A DNA stretch of 64,000 nt from Escallonia rubra (GCA_033065855.1 JAVXUO010000310.1:806001-870000); one strand, 5' to 3'. Positions 36,753-49,889 are shown, counted from the first letter of the stretch. Notes: generated from the letters alone by a model not told the origin. Program-made: numbers and translations.

Positions 36753-37092
36753 TGTTAATCCTGGTTAAGTTCAATTAATATGATGGTGGAGGTTACTATG
36801 AGCTAGAAGCACCAATGAACATCTAAACACCATAAAGAGTTATGTCTCTAATGATTAAATAACTCGAACGTGAGAAAGAGAAAAATAGCATTGTTCAAAC
36901 GAAACTCGTAACCAGTGAAATTGCCTATATCTGAATGTGAGATCACTCATGTGTATTTATGTTTATGGCAAATAGCTTATTCTCAAAATATCAGTTAATT
37001 ATGAATCATTTAGTGTCAAGAGTGATAGTATTTTCCATTAAGAGCTTAATTAAACTTTTAGAGCCAATGGTTAAGAACATGGTATCAAAGCT
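36753..37092 (+). mobile_element. Copia-like LTR with adjoining primer-binding site
   Basis: Starts TGTTAATCCTGG and ends GGTTAAGAACA at 37079, immediately followed by TGGTATCAAAGCT, close to the TGGTATCAGAGCT site for tRNA-Met. Length 327 bp. The sequence after it (to about 38117) shows no gag or pol, so the rest of the element is deleted or decayed. Confidence 0.6.
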
Positions 37093-38117
37093 CTCGCTGC
37101 ACAAGTTCTTTTTTTTCAACTTGACCACATTGACTTTCACATAAAGAAGAATGTTGTTAAGTCCATTTTCCAGAAAGCCTAAGTTTTTTAAGCAATAACT
37201 TAACCCTTGTAATTGTCCTTTGTCATGTGAGATTACTCATATAACTATCGTCCATAAGTGTTTACATCACAACATTTAAGCTTTTTAAAAGACTTTACAC
37301 GAAAAGATTTTTCCCTTAGCTGGCGAGTAAATCCTAGTATATGTTAAGTACCACCATAGCCCTGTGCTTTCTCATATGCTTCTGTTTGCACTCGATAGCA
37401 AACTGCAATTAATGTTGTGTTTTTTTCGACCTCTTGTCTGAGAACTTCTCTAAAATGAAAAACTTTCAATGAGAAGAGAATGACTAATATGGAAATCTTG
37501 ACTAATTGTATAATCATGTTATAGACTGCACGCCCACAATAAATGCTAACTTGTACCAACGAGGTTATTGACATAAGCAAAACAGAATCCCCTATTGGTA
37601 GAAGGCATAAGCACTGTATAAAACAGGAAATTAGAAAAAGAAAGAAAAAGGATAAGACTTGAAAACAAGTCATTTGTTTGAGTCGAGTGTTCATGCCTTC
37701 TCCTATCCTGTTTTTTCCCCCTTTGTTCTAATCTTCTGCCGAAAAATCTTTCGTTCTAATCCTTCAGTTTGATTTCAAAAGAAATCACTGGTAAACCGCT
37801 TGTAATCATTACAATCGATCTTCCTATCGACAGCTATGTTGATCCTGGCAACTTGTTTCTGATATGAATTATCTACGTGTCGGTCTTCCTGGCATTATGG
37901 CCCCAACCACCATAAAAATGCTCTAGCATTATCTGATCCCACTGTAAACAGTCATGACTTTAGCACTAATGATACATTAAACTTAATTTTCCAGCTGTCT
38001 GTCTCTGTTTACATGTCTATCATCTGTTGGTCACAAATAATTAAAATTGTAAACATGCCAACATTGCCCCTTTAACTCGTGTGAACTTGTTCGTACGAGT
38101 CAATTCGATTTCTCTAC
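37093..38117. other. About 1 kb without recognisable features
   Basis: Contains one minus-strand frame of 116 codons (37694-37344), hydrophobic in its first half, without recognised domain or supporting context. It could be part of the internal region of the truncated copia-like element. Nothing else was seen. Confidence 0.4.
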
Positions 38118-38120
38118 TAA

Positions 38121-38537
38121 GAGGGTGTTTAGGATTGATTATAGATTGGTCAAACCTGATTAAATCCAAATTAAATCAGTTTTGAAGTGTTTGGCAAAAG
38201 AAAGTAAAACTGATTAAATCTGCTCCAATGTGCTCAAAATTAATTAAATCCATAATTCTCATTTCCTTGGATTAAGACTTAATCAGTTTTGGAGAATCAA
38301 GTTTGACCTAGAGATTTACCAAAATATCCTTACTTTTAAAAAGACATTAAATGCTCACTTTCAGTTTAAACACACTATATGGTAATTTTGCTACCCTAAA
38401 CCTACTTTAATCCCTTTTTACCCAAACACTTTCAACAACTTTTAATCTATTATGTTTAAAATGGATTAAAGCTGATTTTGTAAACTTATTCTGATTTAAA
38501 CAAAATCTACTTTTAAGAATCAATCACAAACGGCCTC
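38121..38537. mobile_element. Tourist-type MITE, 417 bp
   Basis: Target duplication TAA (38118-38120, 38538-38540). Ends: GAGGGTGTTTAGGATTGATT and, inverted, GAGGCCGTTTGTGATTGATT, the GGGTGTTTGG-type terminus of PIF/Harbinger MITEs. The two halves are rich in AAATCAGTTTT / AAAACTGATT inverted words. Confidence 0.85.
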
Positions 38538-38744
38538 TAAGTCTTTGGCAGTTACCCACCATTACTCCATTGCTCGATACGGCAGATTGAAAGTAGGACT
38601 CCAACAGTCCATTAAATTTAAACCCTTTCCATCAATCTATTTTCGCTCTTGTTTACCTCTTCGTTTTCATCCCCTTTTTTTCCTCTTTTTCGGTATATCG
38701 GTAAGTTTTTCAACTACTTTCTCATCAATCGACTGATTATGGGG

Positions 38745-40180
38745 AAAAAAGAAACCGATCCCGAGAGCTGATGAAAGAACTAGAGTTCTTTTGTCACCCA
38801 ATATTCGATGGGGGGTAGGATTACTTACAGACCACATTGCAAACATAGATTCCCTCATTTTAATTAGGCCTAGGAACATTGTTGGGGACCTCAAACCCTA
38901 TATCCTGGGCCCTTCCTTCAGAGGTGGGACTGCTTTTCTAATCAAAGGGGTACCCTGTAGATGATTTGGAAAACATCTTGCTCCATCAACCCCACTTGGC
39001 ATGGGTTGGCTGGTCGACCACTGGACTACCAATTAGGTCATGGCCTACAGTGGTTGGTCCTAGTTGGGAATTATGGGTAGATCGACTATCAGCCAAATAT
39101 GCAAATCAGTGGAGAGCTCAAGGCATTTATGAATTGATTCATATGTCCAAAACTCTCCCAGAATCCGATTGTTGGTTGTTAAGTGCGGCCCTTTTGCTTA
39201 TGGTCACACACCACCATTGCCTTCATGTTTAGGTCTAAGATGATGGTTCCAACCATCTATGACATCTCTGTCTTGACTGGGCTTTTACCGATTGGTGAAC
39301 ATGTGAATGCATTAGTTAACCATAATCTTTTTGGTATTGTTTTCAAATCTTCCTATTAGAGGCCCCAAAAATATTTGGAGACCTTCAATCAATGGTACAA
39401 GGGTGGCAAACGTACGGATGAGGTAGGTGCCACTAAATTGGCTGTCTTTTTATGGATTTGGATGTCAAGGCATGTATTATGTGTGGCAAGTTTGTCACTT
39501 ACCAAGGAATACATTAACTTAGCCATTGCTTTAGCTCACGGAAAGGAGTATGCCCTTGCCTCCTAGTCTTAGGCAACATCTATATGTCGATGTACAACAT
39601 GGTCGACAAGAAAATTCACTCTAGCATAGGTGGCTCTTTTTGGCTTGTTCAACTATGGCTCCAAGCCTATTATCGAGAATTTGGGCGATACGATCCTTCC
39701 TGGTATAGCTCCTTACCTTACCTTTGGCCATCGACTGTCTCTCAGTGAAATCGATCATCATTACTTTGCACAATGTTTCTATTTCTTTTTTGAGTTTTCT
39801 GAGATCTTGAGACCTTAACCCTTTCTCATTCAAGATCTTGGTCCCGCCTGATTCAAAGATTTAACTTCTTTTCTTACATCCAATATGAGCCCTGAACTGT
39901 AGGAATTCACTAGAAGTGTCTGGGCTAGCTTTATGTGGGAGATTTCTGCACGTTGGTGGTCAAATAAGTAATATTCCTTCAGCCATTTGTAGTTTAAAGA
40001 GATATACCCCTTCCTAATTTGCCCATCAGTTTGGACTCCTCTAAGGAATTCCTGCCACTTTCTTTATCAAGAATGATTTTGCGGAGCCTAAGAAAAGGCT
40101 AGATAAAGCGACAGTGAACCATCTTAGAGCAATTGATCAGAATGTCGATCAATCGATGCAGGCGTTCAAAATGAGAAATT
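38745..40180 (+). pseudogene. Decayed plant-mobile-domain (PMD) protein gene
   Basis: A chain of conserved blocks in order, spread over frames and stops: TRVLLSPNIRWGVGLL (38785 on), then WELWVDRLSAKYANQW...GIYELIHMSK (39090 on), MMVPTIYDISVLTGLLPIG (39241 on), ATKLAVFLWIWMSRHVLC (39430 on), LAIALAHGKEYALAS (39520 on), and an ALFGLFNYGSKP-like block (39630 on). This matches the aminotransferase-like PMD family, of which many members are carried by transposons. At least six stops and frameshifts. No adjoining transposase is visible. Confidence 0.7.
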
Positions 40181-40186
40181 TATGCT

Positions 40187-40456
40187 GTTATTATTGTTAT
40201 TTTGATGACTAGGAGCTACCGGTGCAACAGGGATAGGTGTGGGTTTCTAATAAGAGGAGGAGGTGGTGGGGGGAAGGGAAATGATGTTGGAGGTTATGAA
40301 GGGCGTGGAGGACACGTGGATGGAGGCGCGTGTCAGGGAGGTAGGGCGTCCGCGAGGGGGGGAGGAGGAACGGATGCTGGAGTTGATTAGGTTTTCGATC
40401 TCGTCGATGTTTGATTGGGATGAGGAGTGCAGTGGAATGGTGTCACTGTGAGACAT
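40187..40456 (-). pseudogene. Duplicated, broken 5' part of YIP4 exon 1
   Basis: The frame from 40456 down opens [21 protein letters not shown] and follows YIP4 exon 1 to the SSSYQKP region (about 70 residues), then meets a stop. The poly-Asn-coding stretch is still recognisable down to 40187. The rest of the gene is missing. Directly upstream of its start codon the sequence jumps to what in copy 1 lies 2.2 kb upstream (19855), so the 5' flank including the Pack-MULE is absent. Confidence 0.9.
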
Positions 40457-42391
40457 TCCGCCATGGGATGTTAGTACAAAAGATTATCTGGATAAGATCA
40501 TATTCTTTTAGCGTATAACATCCTTCATTAGTTCAGTATTTCCGATATCTGCTAAATTAGAGAGTTGCATGTATACCTTTCCAAGTCCAAGAAGAAGAAA
40601 TGGTTTTGGTAGCGTAAAGCAAGAGCTGATGCTTGCAGTATTTAGGTAGGAAAATCTTTGCTAAGAGGCAATTTGTGGGACACCCCTGAGCCCAAGTGAC
40701 ATCACCGGAGCTGAGTTGTTGGTCATAACCGCATCAAGACCCTGTGAGATTACAAAGCAACTCTAGATACACATCTTTATATGCATAACTTCAAAAAGTC
40801 ATCCTTACAAAAATATTTCCCTGATAGTTTGACATGAACACAACGGAAGTTTTAAAACAAAACATCTAATCCCCAAAATACGGATGTCACCGTCTTACGT
40901 CTCCTCTAATAAATCAAGTCAACTTCTCCTTCCCTTTCCCATACGTTTCACCCACTTCAACCTTATCACCTGAAACAACACAGATAAGGAATGAGCGCAA
41001 ATCGCCCAGTAAAGATAACACATGGATTAACGCGTACAACAATGCAACAACGTTGGGAGAAATAATAATCAACCTAACGATATCAAAGAATCAAGAGTTC
41101 AATAAATAATGCAGCATCTACGAATCGGTCAAACAATCTTTCCTTTTGTTAGACCGAGCGGCTTTAAGGCCCAACAGAATATTATCAATTCAACTTGAAC
41201 AAGGACACGACGGACATTGACTTTGCAAGTGTAATGCAAAAGAAAACAATAAAGCAATTGCTAATCATAGGATACATACATAGTAAAAATCAACAACATC
41301 AATTAAAATCAATTGCAAATGCAGACTCGACCGACAGACTCCTGCGCGCTTCGTTCTTTTGTTAGTTTATCCACTTTCACTGACTACTGACTACCAGTTA
41401 CTTCACATTACTAGCATTCAACTTATTGATGCCCCATTATATGGGGTGTTCATCTCAGTCCCAAGTAATTCAAAAGAGACACTGTCATCAATAAGGGAAC
41501 ACACATAAAGTGTTTGTCCATAACCGCGTTTCAGCTAAAACAACAAGGCTATATCAATGGGACGGGCTAAGGGAAATCAATCCACCTTACGCCCTCAAAA
41601 TTATACTCAAGCAAGAAATACCGAAACACCAAAATCAACAGTTTTTTCAAACATAACAATATGAGTTCAACATAAGCACCATCTACAAAGCGGACTCGGG
41701 AGAAACTTGACCACCAGTCCTCAACAACGTTTCTAAATAAGGGGAATATCAGTACAATAACCACCAACATCCCACATCAATAATGCAACAATCTCTGCAT
41801 AACAATATAATCAATGACATGTATGCTAACCGAATCAAATCATAGCATAAAAGGAACCACATTATCCTTACATGGTTGGCTTTTAGCCGACGAACCAAGC
41901 AACCTCAGACTACCACGAGCGAGGTCACCTAGCCAAATAAGACCTTGCTCGTTAGAAAATAATCAACCATAAATATATAAATATTCTACTCTTTTCCCAC
42001 CAGTTATTTACATTATTTTACAGCGGCCGTTACCCTGACCCTACAGCCGGGTCTTTAACCTAGCCTGGTGGTACACGAGCTTTGACACCCTTCATTCAGG
42101 ATTACTAACCCCATTCCCTGCTTCCCATAACTCAAAATGCTTAACTTAATGTATTCCCCGAAATTCGGAGTCAACATGATAAAATTACCAAAACACCCCC
42201 CTCGGGGTGACAAATTATCAAAATGCCCCTGATGGCCACTACCACCCCATTACCCCGGATCCGCTTCAAAACAACCTTTCAGGTGTTTTACACCCCTTCC
42301 CGGACCAAAAAGTCCTTCAAAAAATTTTATAGGGAAAAAATAACCAAAATACTCCATCCGGGTGACAAATTACCAAAATGACACCTGAGGG

Positions 42392-43472
42392 TAGGGCTGT
42401 AAATGAACCGAGCTGTTCACGAACAGCTCGATGTTCGTTCTCTCTAAAACTAGTTCGTGTTCGTTCATGTAATAAGTGAACCGAACACGAACACAATTTT
42501 AGGGCTCATTTAATAAACGAGCCGAGTTTGAACATAATGCTGTTTGTTTTTTAATGTTCGTGAACAAGAGGGCTCGTTATTTAACGAACCGAACACGAGC
42601 CGAGTCTTATAAACAAACATTGGTTCGTTTATACTCATTAAAAAGTACAGTATATTAGACCCTACACAAAATATCTATGTATTGGGACGTGTGTTGGGAC
42701 ATGGAAGCTTGTGGATCACTTATCCTCACCAAACTCATTTCCCGTCTCCTCAGAGTTCAGAGACATTCAACTCAAGACTCAACCTTCACACTTGTGCCCC
42801 CTCTCTAATCACTTGCAGGCACACCGCCGGCCTGACCACCGTCGCCCACACTGCTGGCCAGATCACCCCCCACGCCGCGGCCTTCTCTCAGACACTTGAA
42901 CAATCAAACACCTTCTGCTCTCTCTCATCACACAAGCACACCGCCGGCCAAACCATCACCCACATCACCGGCTAGGCCACCGCCAAGTCAGGTAACAGGC
43001 CCATCGACGACATCTGCTCCTCCACACAAGCCAACTCCTCTCTATCACTGATGCCTCTCTAATCGCTATCTTCTCGGCGGTGAATGAAAGATCAGTGATA
43101 TTACACAGGTGTGCGTGCGTGACTCGTCCACATACATACGCATATACCGTCTATTTCTCACTCTCACGCACGTATGCCCATCACCCCGGATCAGATTTGG
43201 CATCACCCCGATTAGATCTGATATGATCTAATCTTCATCATCTTCTCCAGTCATTTCTCCGTCCATTTTTTTTATCGTTGATTCAATTTGTTTATTTAGA
43301 CAAACGAGCCGAGTCGAGCCTGAGTTGTGCATTAACGAACTCGAGCCGAGTTCAAACACCCATGTCTGGCTCCTAAACGAACACGAGCCGAGCTCAAACA
43401 TTCCTGAAAATAAACGAACCGAGTTCGAACACACCCCTGTTCGGCTCGAACTCTATTCGTATACAGCCCTAC
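42392..43472. mobile_element. hAT non-autonomous element, 1081 bp
   Basis: Exact 8-bp duplication CCTGAGGG (42384-42391, 43473-43480). Ends: TAGGGCTGTAAATGAACCGAGC and, inverted, TAGGGCTGTATACGAATAGAG. Subterminal regions are dense in TTCGTTTA / GAACCGAGC / GAGCCGAGT words, a familiar plant hAT layout. The frames in its middle (42682-42975) show no domain. Confidence 0.9.
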
Positions 43473-44504
43473 CTGAGGGTTCCCACACCAGAAAATCTCA
43501 AAACACCTTCTAATGTTATTTTAAGCATCCTGAAGTTAATTTTGAGCTAAAAAGCATTTTAAAAAATTTTCGCCTGAAAATCTCGAACCGGTGTCCGGAC
43601 CGAGAGCTTAAAAACCGATTCGACCAAAAATAGCTTTTATTGACTTATGAATGGCCTGAAATTTTGGAAAATGGAACATCTTAGCATCCTAGGATCCTCA
43701 TAAAATTTTTACACAGAACCGCGCTAGTTTGATATTTTAAATTTTGCCGTAAAGTTCAAAAATCATCGCGTCCGTTTACCCCCTTCCTGACCTGAAAAAA
43801 ATCCAAAATGTTTCCATAGTACTGATCTCCTAAAAATAACTAGAGTCATTTTTTTTTACTTTGGCTAAATCTGACGCTAACTATTTTAAAAAATTCAAAT
43901 TCCAACTGCTCATTAATTTTTCACTTTTAGCGACACGGTTACTATTAAGATTAACACGCCTACTCATGCACCTAAACACACACACACATCATCTTCTTCC
44001 TCTCTTCCTCCTCTGCCGAATGCAAAAACCCACATAAATTCCACACATTCCTCCACTATCATGGACAAACCCACCCTAATGCACATACATGCTCAACCTC
44101 CCCACCAACACCCACCCCATCCCATTTCCTCCCCATCCCCGTAGCACCATCACAGCAGTGGTTTTCCCTCTTCAGTCCTCCCCAACTCCCTCTTCCTAAG
44201 TTCTCACCTCCCATCACCCCTCTCTCTTCCCCCATGCCACCTCACCACCCCCTCCCTACCCTTTTTTCCCCCATTTCCTAGCTCCACAAATGCAGCAACA
44301 GTGCTGCCATGGCAGTTGTGTGCTGCACCTATCCTCCCAAAGCCCACGCAGCCCCTCCTTCCCCCTCACAGTCTCCCCCTCCTTCCTTCATCCCCCTAGC
44401 AACTACCCTTCATCTCCCTTCCCCTTTCGACCTTCCATCACCATCCCCCTCACCCCCGCTGCCCATCTTCACGCACACAACACCCTCACAGCACATACAG
44501 TAAT

Positions 44505-44760
44505 TCCAAGTCACAAATCACACATATAATTTTACATAATTGATGAGTAAATTGGAGAGAGGAATTTACCCTTTTTGGGTTTGGAATTCTCTTTGTTTTT
44601 CCTTTCTTTCTTCTCCCTTCTTCCTCTCTTCTTATCTTTTTCTCTTCTTTTTTCCCTCTCTGCTCTGTTCCAAGTCACAAATCACACATATAATTTTACA
44701 TAATTGATGAGTAAATTGGAGAGCAGAATTTACCCTTTTAGGGTTTGGAGTTCTCTTTTT
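44505..44760 (+). repeat. 164-bp spaced direct duplication in LTR
   Basis: CCAAGTCACAAATCACACATATAATTTTACATAATTGATGAGTAAATTGGAGAG occurs at 44505 and again at 44669, each followed by a GAATTTACCCTTTT-GGGTTTGG and pyrimidine-rich stretch. A partial tandem copy of the LTR leader. Confidence 0.85.
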
Positions 44761-45222
44761 TTTTCTTCTCCCTTCTTCCTCTCTTCTTCTTTTCCTCTTT
44801 GCTATGTTTTCTTCCCCGGCCACTATTCCCCTTCTTTCTTAATTTATGTCCCCCCCCCCCCCCCACCGAACTCACTTTTGTTTCTTTATTCAAACTTTAT
44901 CCTTATATTAGTTTACTATTTATTTTACTTAGTCAGCATAAATCAAATAGAAGGTGGCAAACTTTGGATCAATTTCTTTAAGGTTTTTGACACCCAATGT
45001 TGACTTTTTAAAAATTGCAATTTGGCCCTCGAAGTTTCCAAAATTACATTTAGACCCCTCTATTTTAGAAAAATTACACTTTGATCCCAAGGCCGCACTA
45101 ACCCCTCATTTAACTCCCTAACACCTAATTATCACCAAAATAATGATACTTAATAAAAATTGCCCCTTTAATTAATCTAATTCAAGGTTCGAATAAATAT
45201 CTGGTGTTTTCAGGGTATCACA

Positions 45223-47374
45223 GTTTGATGGTTTGAGTAGACATGTTTTGGAATTTTTGGGATTAAAATAGATGTGTCCCTATGTAATGGAAAACTTCTC
45301 AGTGGCGAAGAATCAATAAGACAATTATAATCTTATAACAAACTTATCTGTATTAGTTCATTAAGGGCAAAGCGGTCATTTGAGTTTTAAATTTACAACC
45401 CGAATTGCCACCACCCACAGAGGAGCGGCGATAGCTGCAGAGCAACACGATAATAGTGGAATATAGCCCTCCCACTGGCACGATTTCACAGTAGTTCTTT
45501 AGATCCCGAGGTAATTCATTGCATCCTGCCGGCGAGGTGGAGAAGAGGATCGCCAGCATTACGAAGCAATGGATCATCAACTTTGTGATGGAGGCAGGAG
45601 ATAGAGTACAACTGTAAGAAGCAGCGAGTTGCGGCAAAAAGATGGGAGAACGTGATTGGGGGAAAAAGAGGTGGCCATGGCGCTTCTAGGCATCCTTTCT
45701 TTGTTCATGTGGGAGGGGGAGGGAATTGTCGATCTGGTAGAGGAGGAGATCGCCGGATTTGTGGTGGAGGTAGGAGAGAGTGTGACAATAGAGTCCTTAA
45801 CTTTTAAGCATTTAATTTTAAAAGAGTTAACTACTCGGTTGATCACTCTACTATAAGGCAAATTCAACTTTGGTCACTGGACATCAATTTGTGTCAATGT
45901 GACCACTAAATTTTGATGTTTCAATCAGAGCACTTCTTTAGGTTCTTTCAATCCAAGTCAGTTAATTTAGGGGTAAAACCATCATTTCTATATTCCCCTT
46001 CTTCTTCTTCTTCTTCACACACACACACACACACACAGTCACACCCACCCACACACACACTCATGCACACACAGTCACATGCGGGCATTCCCCCCCCCCC
46101 CACACACACAGGCCCACCCACACACACCTTGTCAGTGACACACACACGCACAACACCCCCCCCACATAGACAATTACACACCCCCACACCCACACACAAA
46201 GTCACACACATCCACCCACCCACCCACCCACACACACCCACTGTCACACGCACATAAAGTCACACGCACATACACAACGAAATCCTATATGTATCTGAAC
46301 TAAATTATTAGAAAAAAAAAACAATTTTTGATAACTTCTTGATCCCTCTTCCCAGATTTCTCGTTTGTTAATTTCCTAGCTTAGTGTGAGATAGAGATAT
46401 CTCATTTTGTTAATTTCTCATTTGCTGGAATTGGTGTTCTTTTAGCAAAAAAGTTGAAGTAAGATGTTCAATTTGATGCTTGGTCTATTATTTCTCCAGA
46501 CTTTAATTGAAAAAAAGTAAGCGAAAGGAGATGTTCATTTTTAAAGGTTGGTTTGGCTGACAATACCAACAATCTTTGTGTAGTTGGTAATGAGCTTATT
46601 CAAAGTGGAGATGGAAGGAAGTCTAGGTTAATTTTTCTTTAATGTGCTTATGTGATTTTTGAATTAATTAAGCAAACATCATATTGAGATGGTGTTAAAA
46701 CAATCTTTCGACGAATGCTTTCGTTTTGACTTGCATATCTTTGTTTTTTGGTACCCATTTTCCAATGTCATTGAATAAAAAGGCCATTCAAATTTCTGTC
46801 ATTCACATTGGCTGACTTAAACACGACAGTTTAGTTTAACTAATCACCAACACTTGTTACACTTATTAGTCACATAACCCATAATACATCTATTACTCAC
46901 AATCAAAACTAAAAAACTTTCACAAGAAACGCACATGAATAACTAGTTAAGATCAAAAGGCAAAAGATGAAACAAGTTCATGCTCCGAATGCTTTCATCT
47001 CAATAAGTAGAGCAAGGACTCGCAGCAAAGTAGGCTGGTGTTATTTGTCTTGGTTTTTTAGGAGCATGGTTAGGCGGCCATATATTCTCTCAGAGATCTT
47101 TAAGGCTGGTTTTGCTAGGCTGATAAGCTTGGGGCCATAGTTATCATTTGCTTTGAAAGCTTAAACTAATATAGAATGGGACCTAACAATGTGTCTCTTA
47201 CTTTGTTTGACATTTCGTCAAAAGACTCAAGGTGGTCTGATACCATTACCAGGTCTTGGTTTTGATTATTTTCCTTTGTGCACTTGATCCCCTTTCTTAT
47301 AGTGCACTTTGCGCTCCGCTTATTTGTGTACTTGGTAATGGTGCTGCACCTTAGTAGCTTACTTAAACTTTTAG
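45223..47374. other. Segmental duplication copy 2, uninterrupted part
   Basis: Matches copy 1 at 20072-20813, 31688-32246 and 35139-36064 in order, and so provides empty sites for the hAT 20814-31687 and the array element 32247-35133. Contains CA-rich simple sequence (46011-46270). No frame is conserved with copy 1 and no gene is called. The copy ends where gypsy LTR sequence begins near 47375. Confidence 0.8.
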
Positions 47375-48239
47375 AGCACACATTACGCCACACACACACA
47401 ATACACACCCTACAAACCCACATGCACGCTGCCTAGAGGCAGCCCTTCTCTCTTAGCTTCTCACACAACACACACATTCATAACCATAAACCCATAAAAA
47501 CATCACTACTTCCTCCCCATGCCCCCATTTAATCTCGTAAACCATTGAATAAACTAAAGAGAGAAGGCTGAAAACTTATCGAAAAAATTCGCCAGAAAAA
47601 TCTTCTTCCGTCTCCTTCCTCCATTCTCTCTCTACCGATCTCTCTCTACCGAAAATTTGAAGAAGAGAAGGGAGCTTTGACGGCTGCCTTCACAACAGAT
47701 GTGTGTGTGTATAAAACCCTAGACTGGCTAATTACCAAAACCCCCCTAAACTTTTGGTAATTTTCAAACATCACCCAAAACTTTCTACTATTACGAAAAG
47801 GCCCAAAATAGTTATTTATGATAAATTAATGTACTAAGAAAGTTTAACATATCGTTACATAACCCCACTTCACCAATCGTCGTTAAAAATTGCTAAAAGA
47901 AAAATATCGATGCTAAATAAAAAAATTCGACGCAAAAAATATCGTTAAAAATATTGGGGCATTACACTCCCCCCCCCCCACCATTAAAAATTTCGTCCTC
48001 GAAATTTAACGCACCTGATATTGATGTCCTTGAAATATTTAGCTAATTCCTATAAGTACTTACACAGTCTCAAACCAAACGTTGTAACACTATGCTTTCG
48101 CTGCGTACTCTGATATCTAGCCACTACTATGGTTCAACTAAGGTATTAAAGTTTTTACTAACGCTCTTGTCAAAACTTAGGCATTCCCTCACAGGCTTCT
48201 AAAGTCTACATAATCATATACCTATGCTCTTATACCAAC
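47375..48239 (-). mobile_element. Gypsy element remnant: LTR piece, 270-bp internal, primer-binding site
   Basis: Plus strand: LTR sequence up to ATTGGGGCATTACA at 47966, then a poly-C/polypurine-complement run (47967-47980) and AAATTTCGTCCTCGAAATTT (the end of pol on the minus strand), then TGCTCTTATACCAA at 48225-48238, the complement of a TTGGTATAAGAGCA primer-binding site. Pol is essentially gone between them, leaving about 270 bp. Confidence 0.7.
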
Positions 48240-49800
48240 TATAACATCCCGAAAATGGAAATCCAGAACGTTAGACACTCGCTCGATCACTTATACTAAG
48301 ACAATAATACCCTCAAACTCAACCAAATAATACAAATATGTCAGAGCAACTAAACTATCAATTAAATCATACTCCTAATAGGCTGTCATAAATGGAACAT
48401 CAAAACTAAGTTCAAAAAGTTTTAAATAATAAGTTTCAAAATAAAACCATAATATTTTGATATAAACATAAGGACGAGTATCAACTCAATCCCTCAATCA
48501 ATAGTCATTTCCAAGCATTTTAGGTATAACAAAACAAATACCGGTAACATTGAACATGAGCAGTGCACTATAGCAAAGCTACCTCGGCAGTGCTCGATAC
48601 ACTTTACATATGCATATGTATACTAACTAGTCTATTTAGGTACTAGTTTAACCCAACCAATAAACCATCCTTATAATGCCAGTAATACAGGCCATCCTTT
48701 TAACTTCCTAGATTTACTAACTCAGGTCAATATTAAGAAGAAATAAGTACAATTCCAAACGTTGTACAATGATTGAATCAATAAAATATATGAGTATTAA
48801 CAGAATTTTAATCGATCGCTTTAAGGCTCAAGATAGGTCTTCATGGACAATTCAAAAACATTTTCATAACAAACTAACAAAAATTGGAGTTCAATGAAAT
48901 TCGATAACAATTTAGAATAAAACATATGAGATCAATCTGATTTTAAAAAAAAAGGGATTCGAATAGAATCACTTAGAATTTATTGAAAATTATAAGATTA
49001 GAGTTCAATGAAATTCATGAGGCTATTATAATAAAACATTTGAAATTAGAGTGATGGGGTTCGGAAGGAATTCCTTACTTCGATTCAAGCTACGCAAAGC
49101 TAATCAACCTCGATCCAAAATCCTTGAATTAATCTAAATTGGCAATTCATTTATTAGAAAACAATCTACACTGTTATACCATAACTCTAATATCAACTAC
49201 CGAAACGATGCTCACTTCTAACTCCGGAATGACGTAACCTAAAGCGGGTCCCATACATGGCCAACCTAACCAGAAGACCCGACACACTCCTCGAGGCTTA
49301 AAAATAACACAGAAATGATATTAATCTTCATTAAGCATTCTTTATGGCTTAATATCACATAAGAAACAATAATATAATTTTGAATATTTTTGAATTAAAA
49401 TAATTTCTTTAAATGCAAGAAAAACCCATAAATATCCATAATTGTTTCTAGCTGAAAATAAAGTCCCATAATTTTCATCACAGCTCTACAATATGTATAA
49501 AAATTATAAAAATAGAAATCAAAGTTTAAAAGGCATTAAAACTATTTTTAAATTATTCATTTTGTTAAAACCAATGTGATACGGAAATGATAACAAATCA
49601 ACTCTAAAAATCACTAAACTTAAACTGGGACTTATTTATACTATAAAAACATTGCTCTAATTTTTTCCTGAGTTTTAAAGATTCCAAAAGATTTTAAAAT
49701 TCTGAACTTATAGAAAATATTAAAAATACATACGACTTTAGAAAATTATAAAATTCTAATATAGCCTAAGGTACCTTAGTATAAAATTTCACATATAACA
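48240..49800 (-). mobile_element. Gypsy 5' LTR, outer part truncated
   Basis: Starts TATAACATCCCGAAAATGGAAATCC next to the primer-binding site, comparable to TGTAACGCCCTAGAAATCC of the LTR at 21321 and to TGTCACGACCC at 21621. Contains the CTAGTTTAGGTACTAG-type and CATTACCGGTA-type blocks of that family at low identity. The right limit is approximate. No genes. Confidence 0.55.
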
Positions 49801-49889
49801 ATCATTGTGTGCTACCCATTTCACGCGCCAAACATAGCTGAACCCGTGGTACACCTGCGCAAGCACATGGTACCACCCAAACTGCCCGT

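Larger units (their letters stand above)
40674..45222. mobile_element. LTR-like insertion in duplication copy 2 (4.5 kb with nested hAT)
   Basis: Copy 1 reads ...AAAAGGCACTTTGATGG through this point (20068-20080); copy 2 is interrupted by TGTGGGACACCCC ... TTTTCAGGGTATCACA. The ends resemble the TGT..CACCC / GGGTAT(T/C)ACA ends of the gypsy LTRs here. Without the nested hAT it is 3.46 kb, with no coding motifs, so probably a solo LTR. Flanks CAATT / GTTTG do not give a clean duplication. Interior blocks match other LTRs (42140-42390, 43500-45222). Confidence 0.7.

Noticed and set aside
37344..37694. 116-codon hydrophobic minus-strand ORF
   Set aside because: Not recognisable, no second conserved copy; noted as unassigned only.
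45913..46257. 101-114-codon ORFs on both strands
   Set aside because: CA/GT repeat translation (VCVCVG, HTHTHT); not conserved in copy 1.
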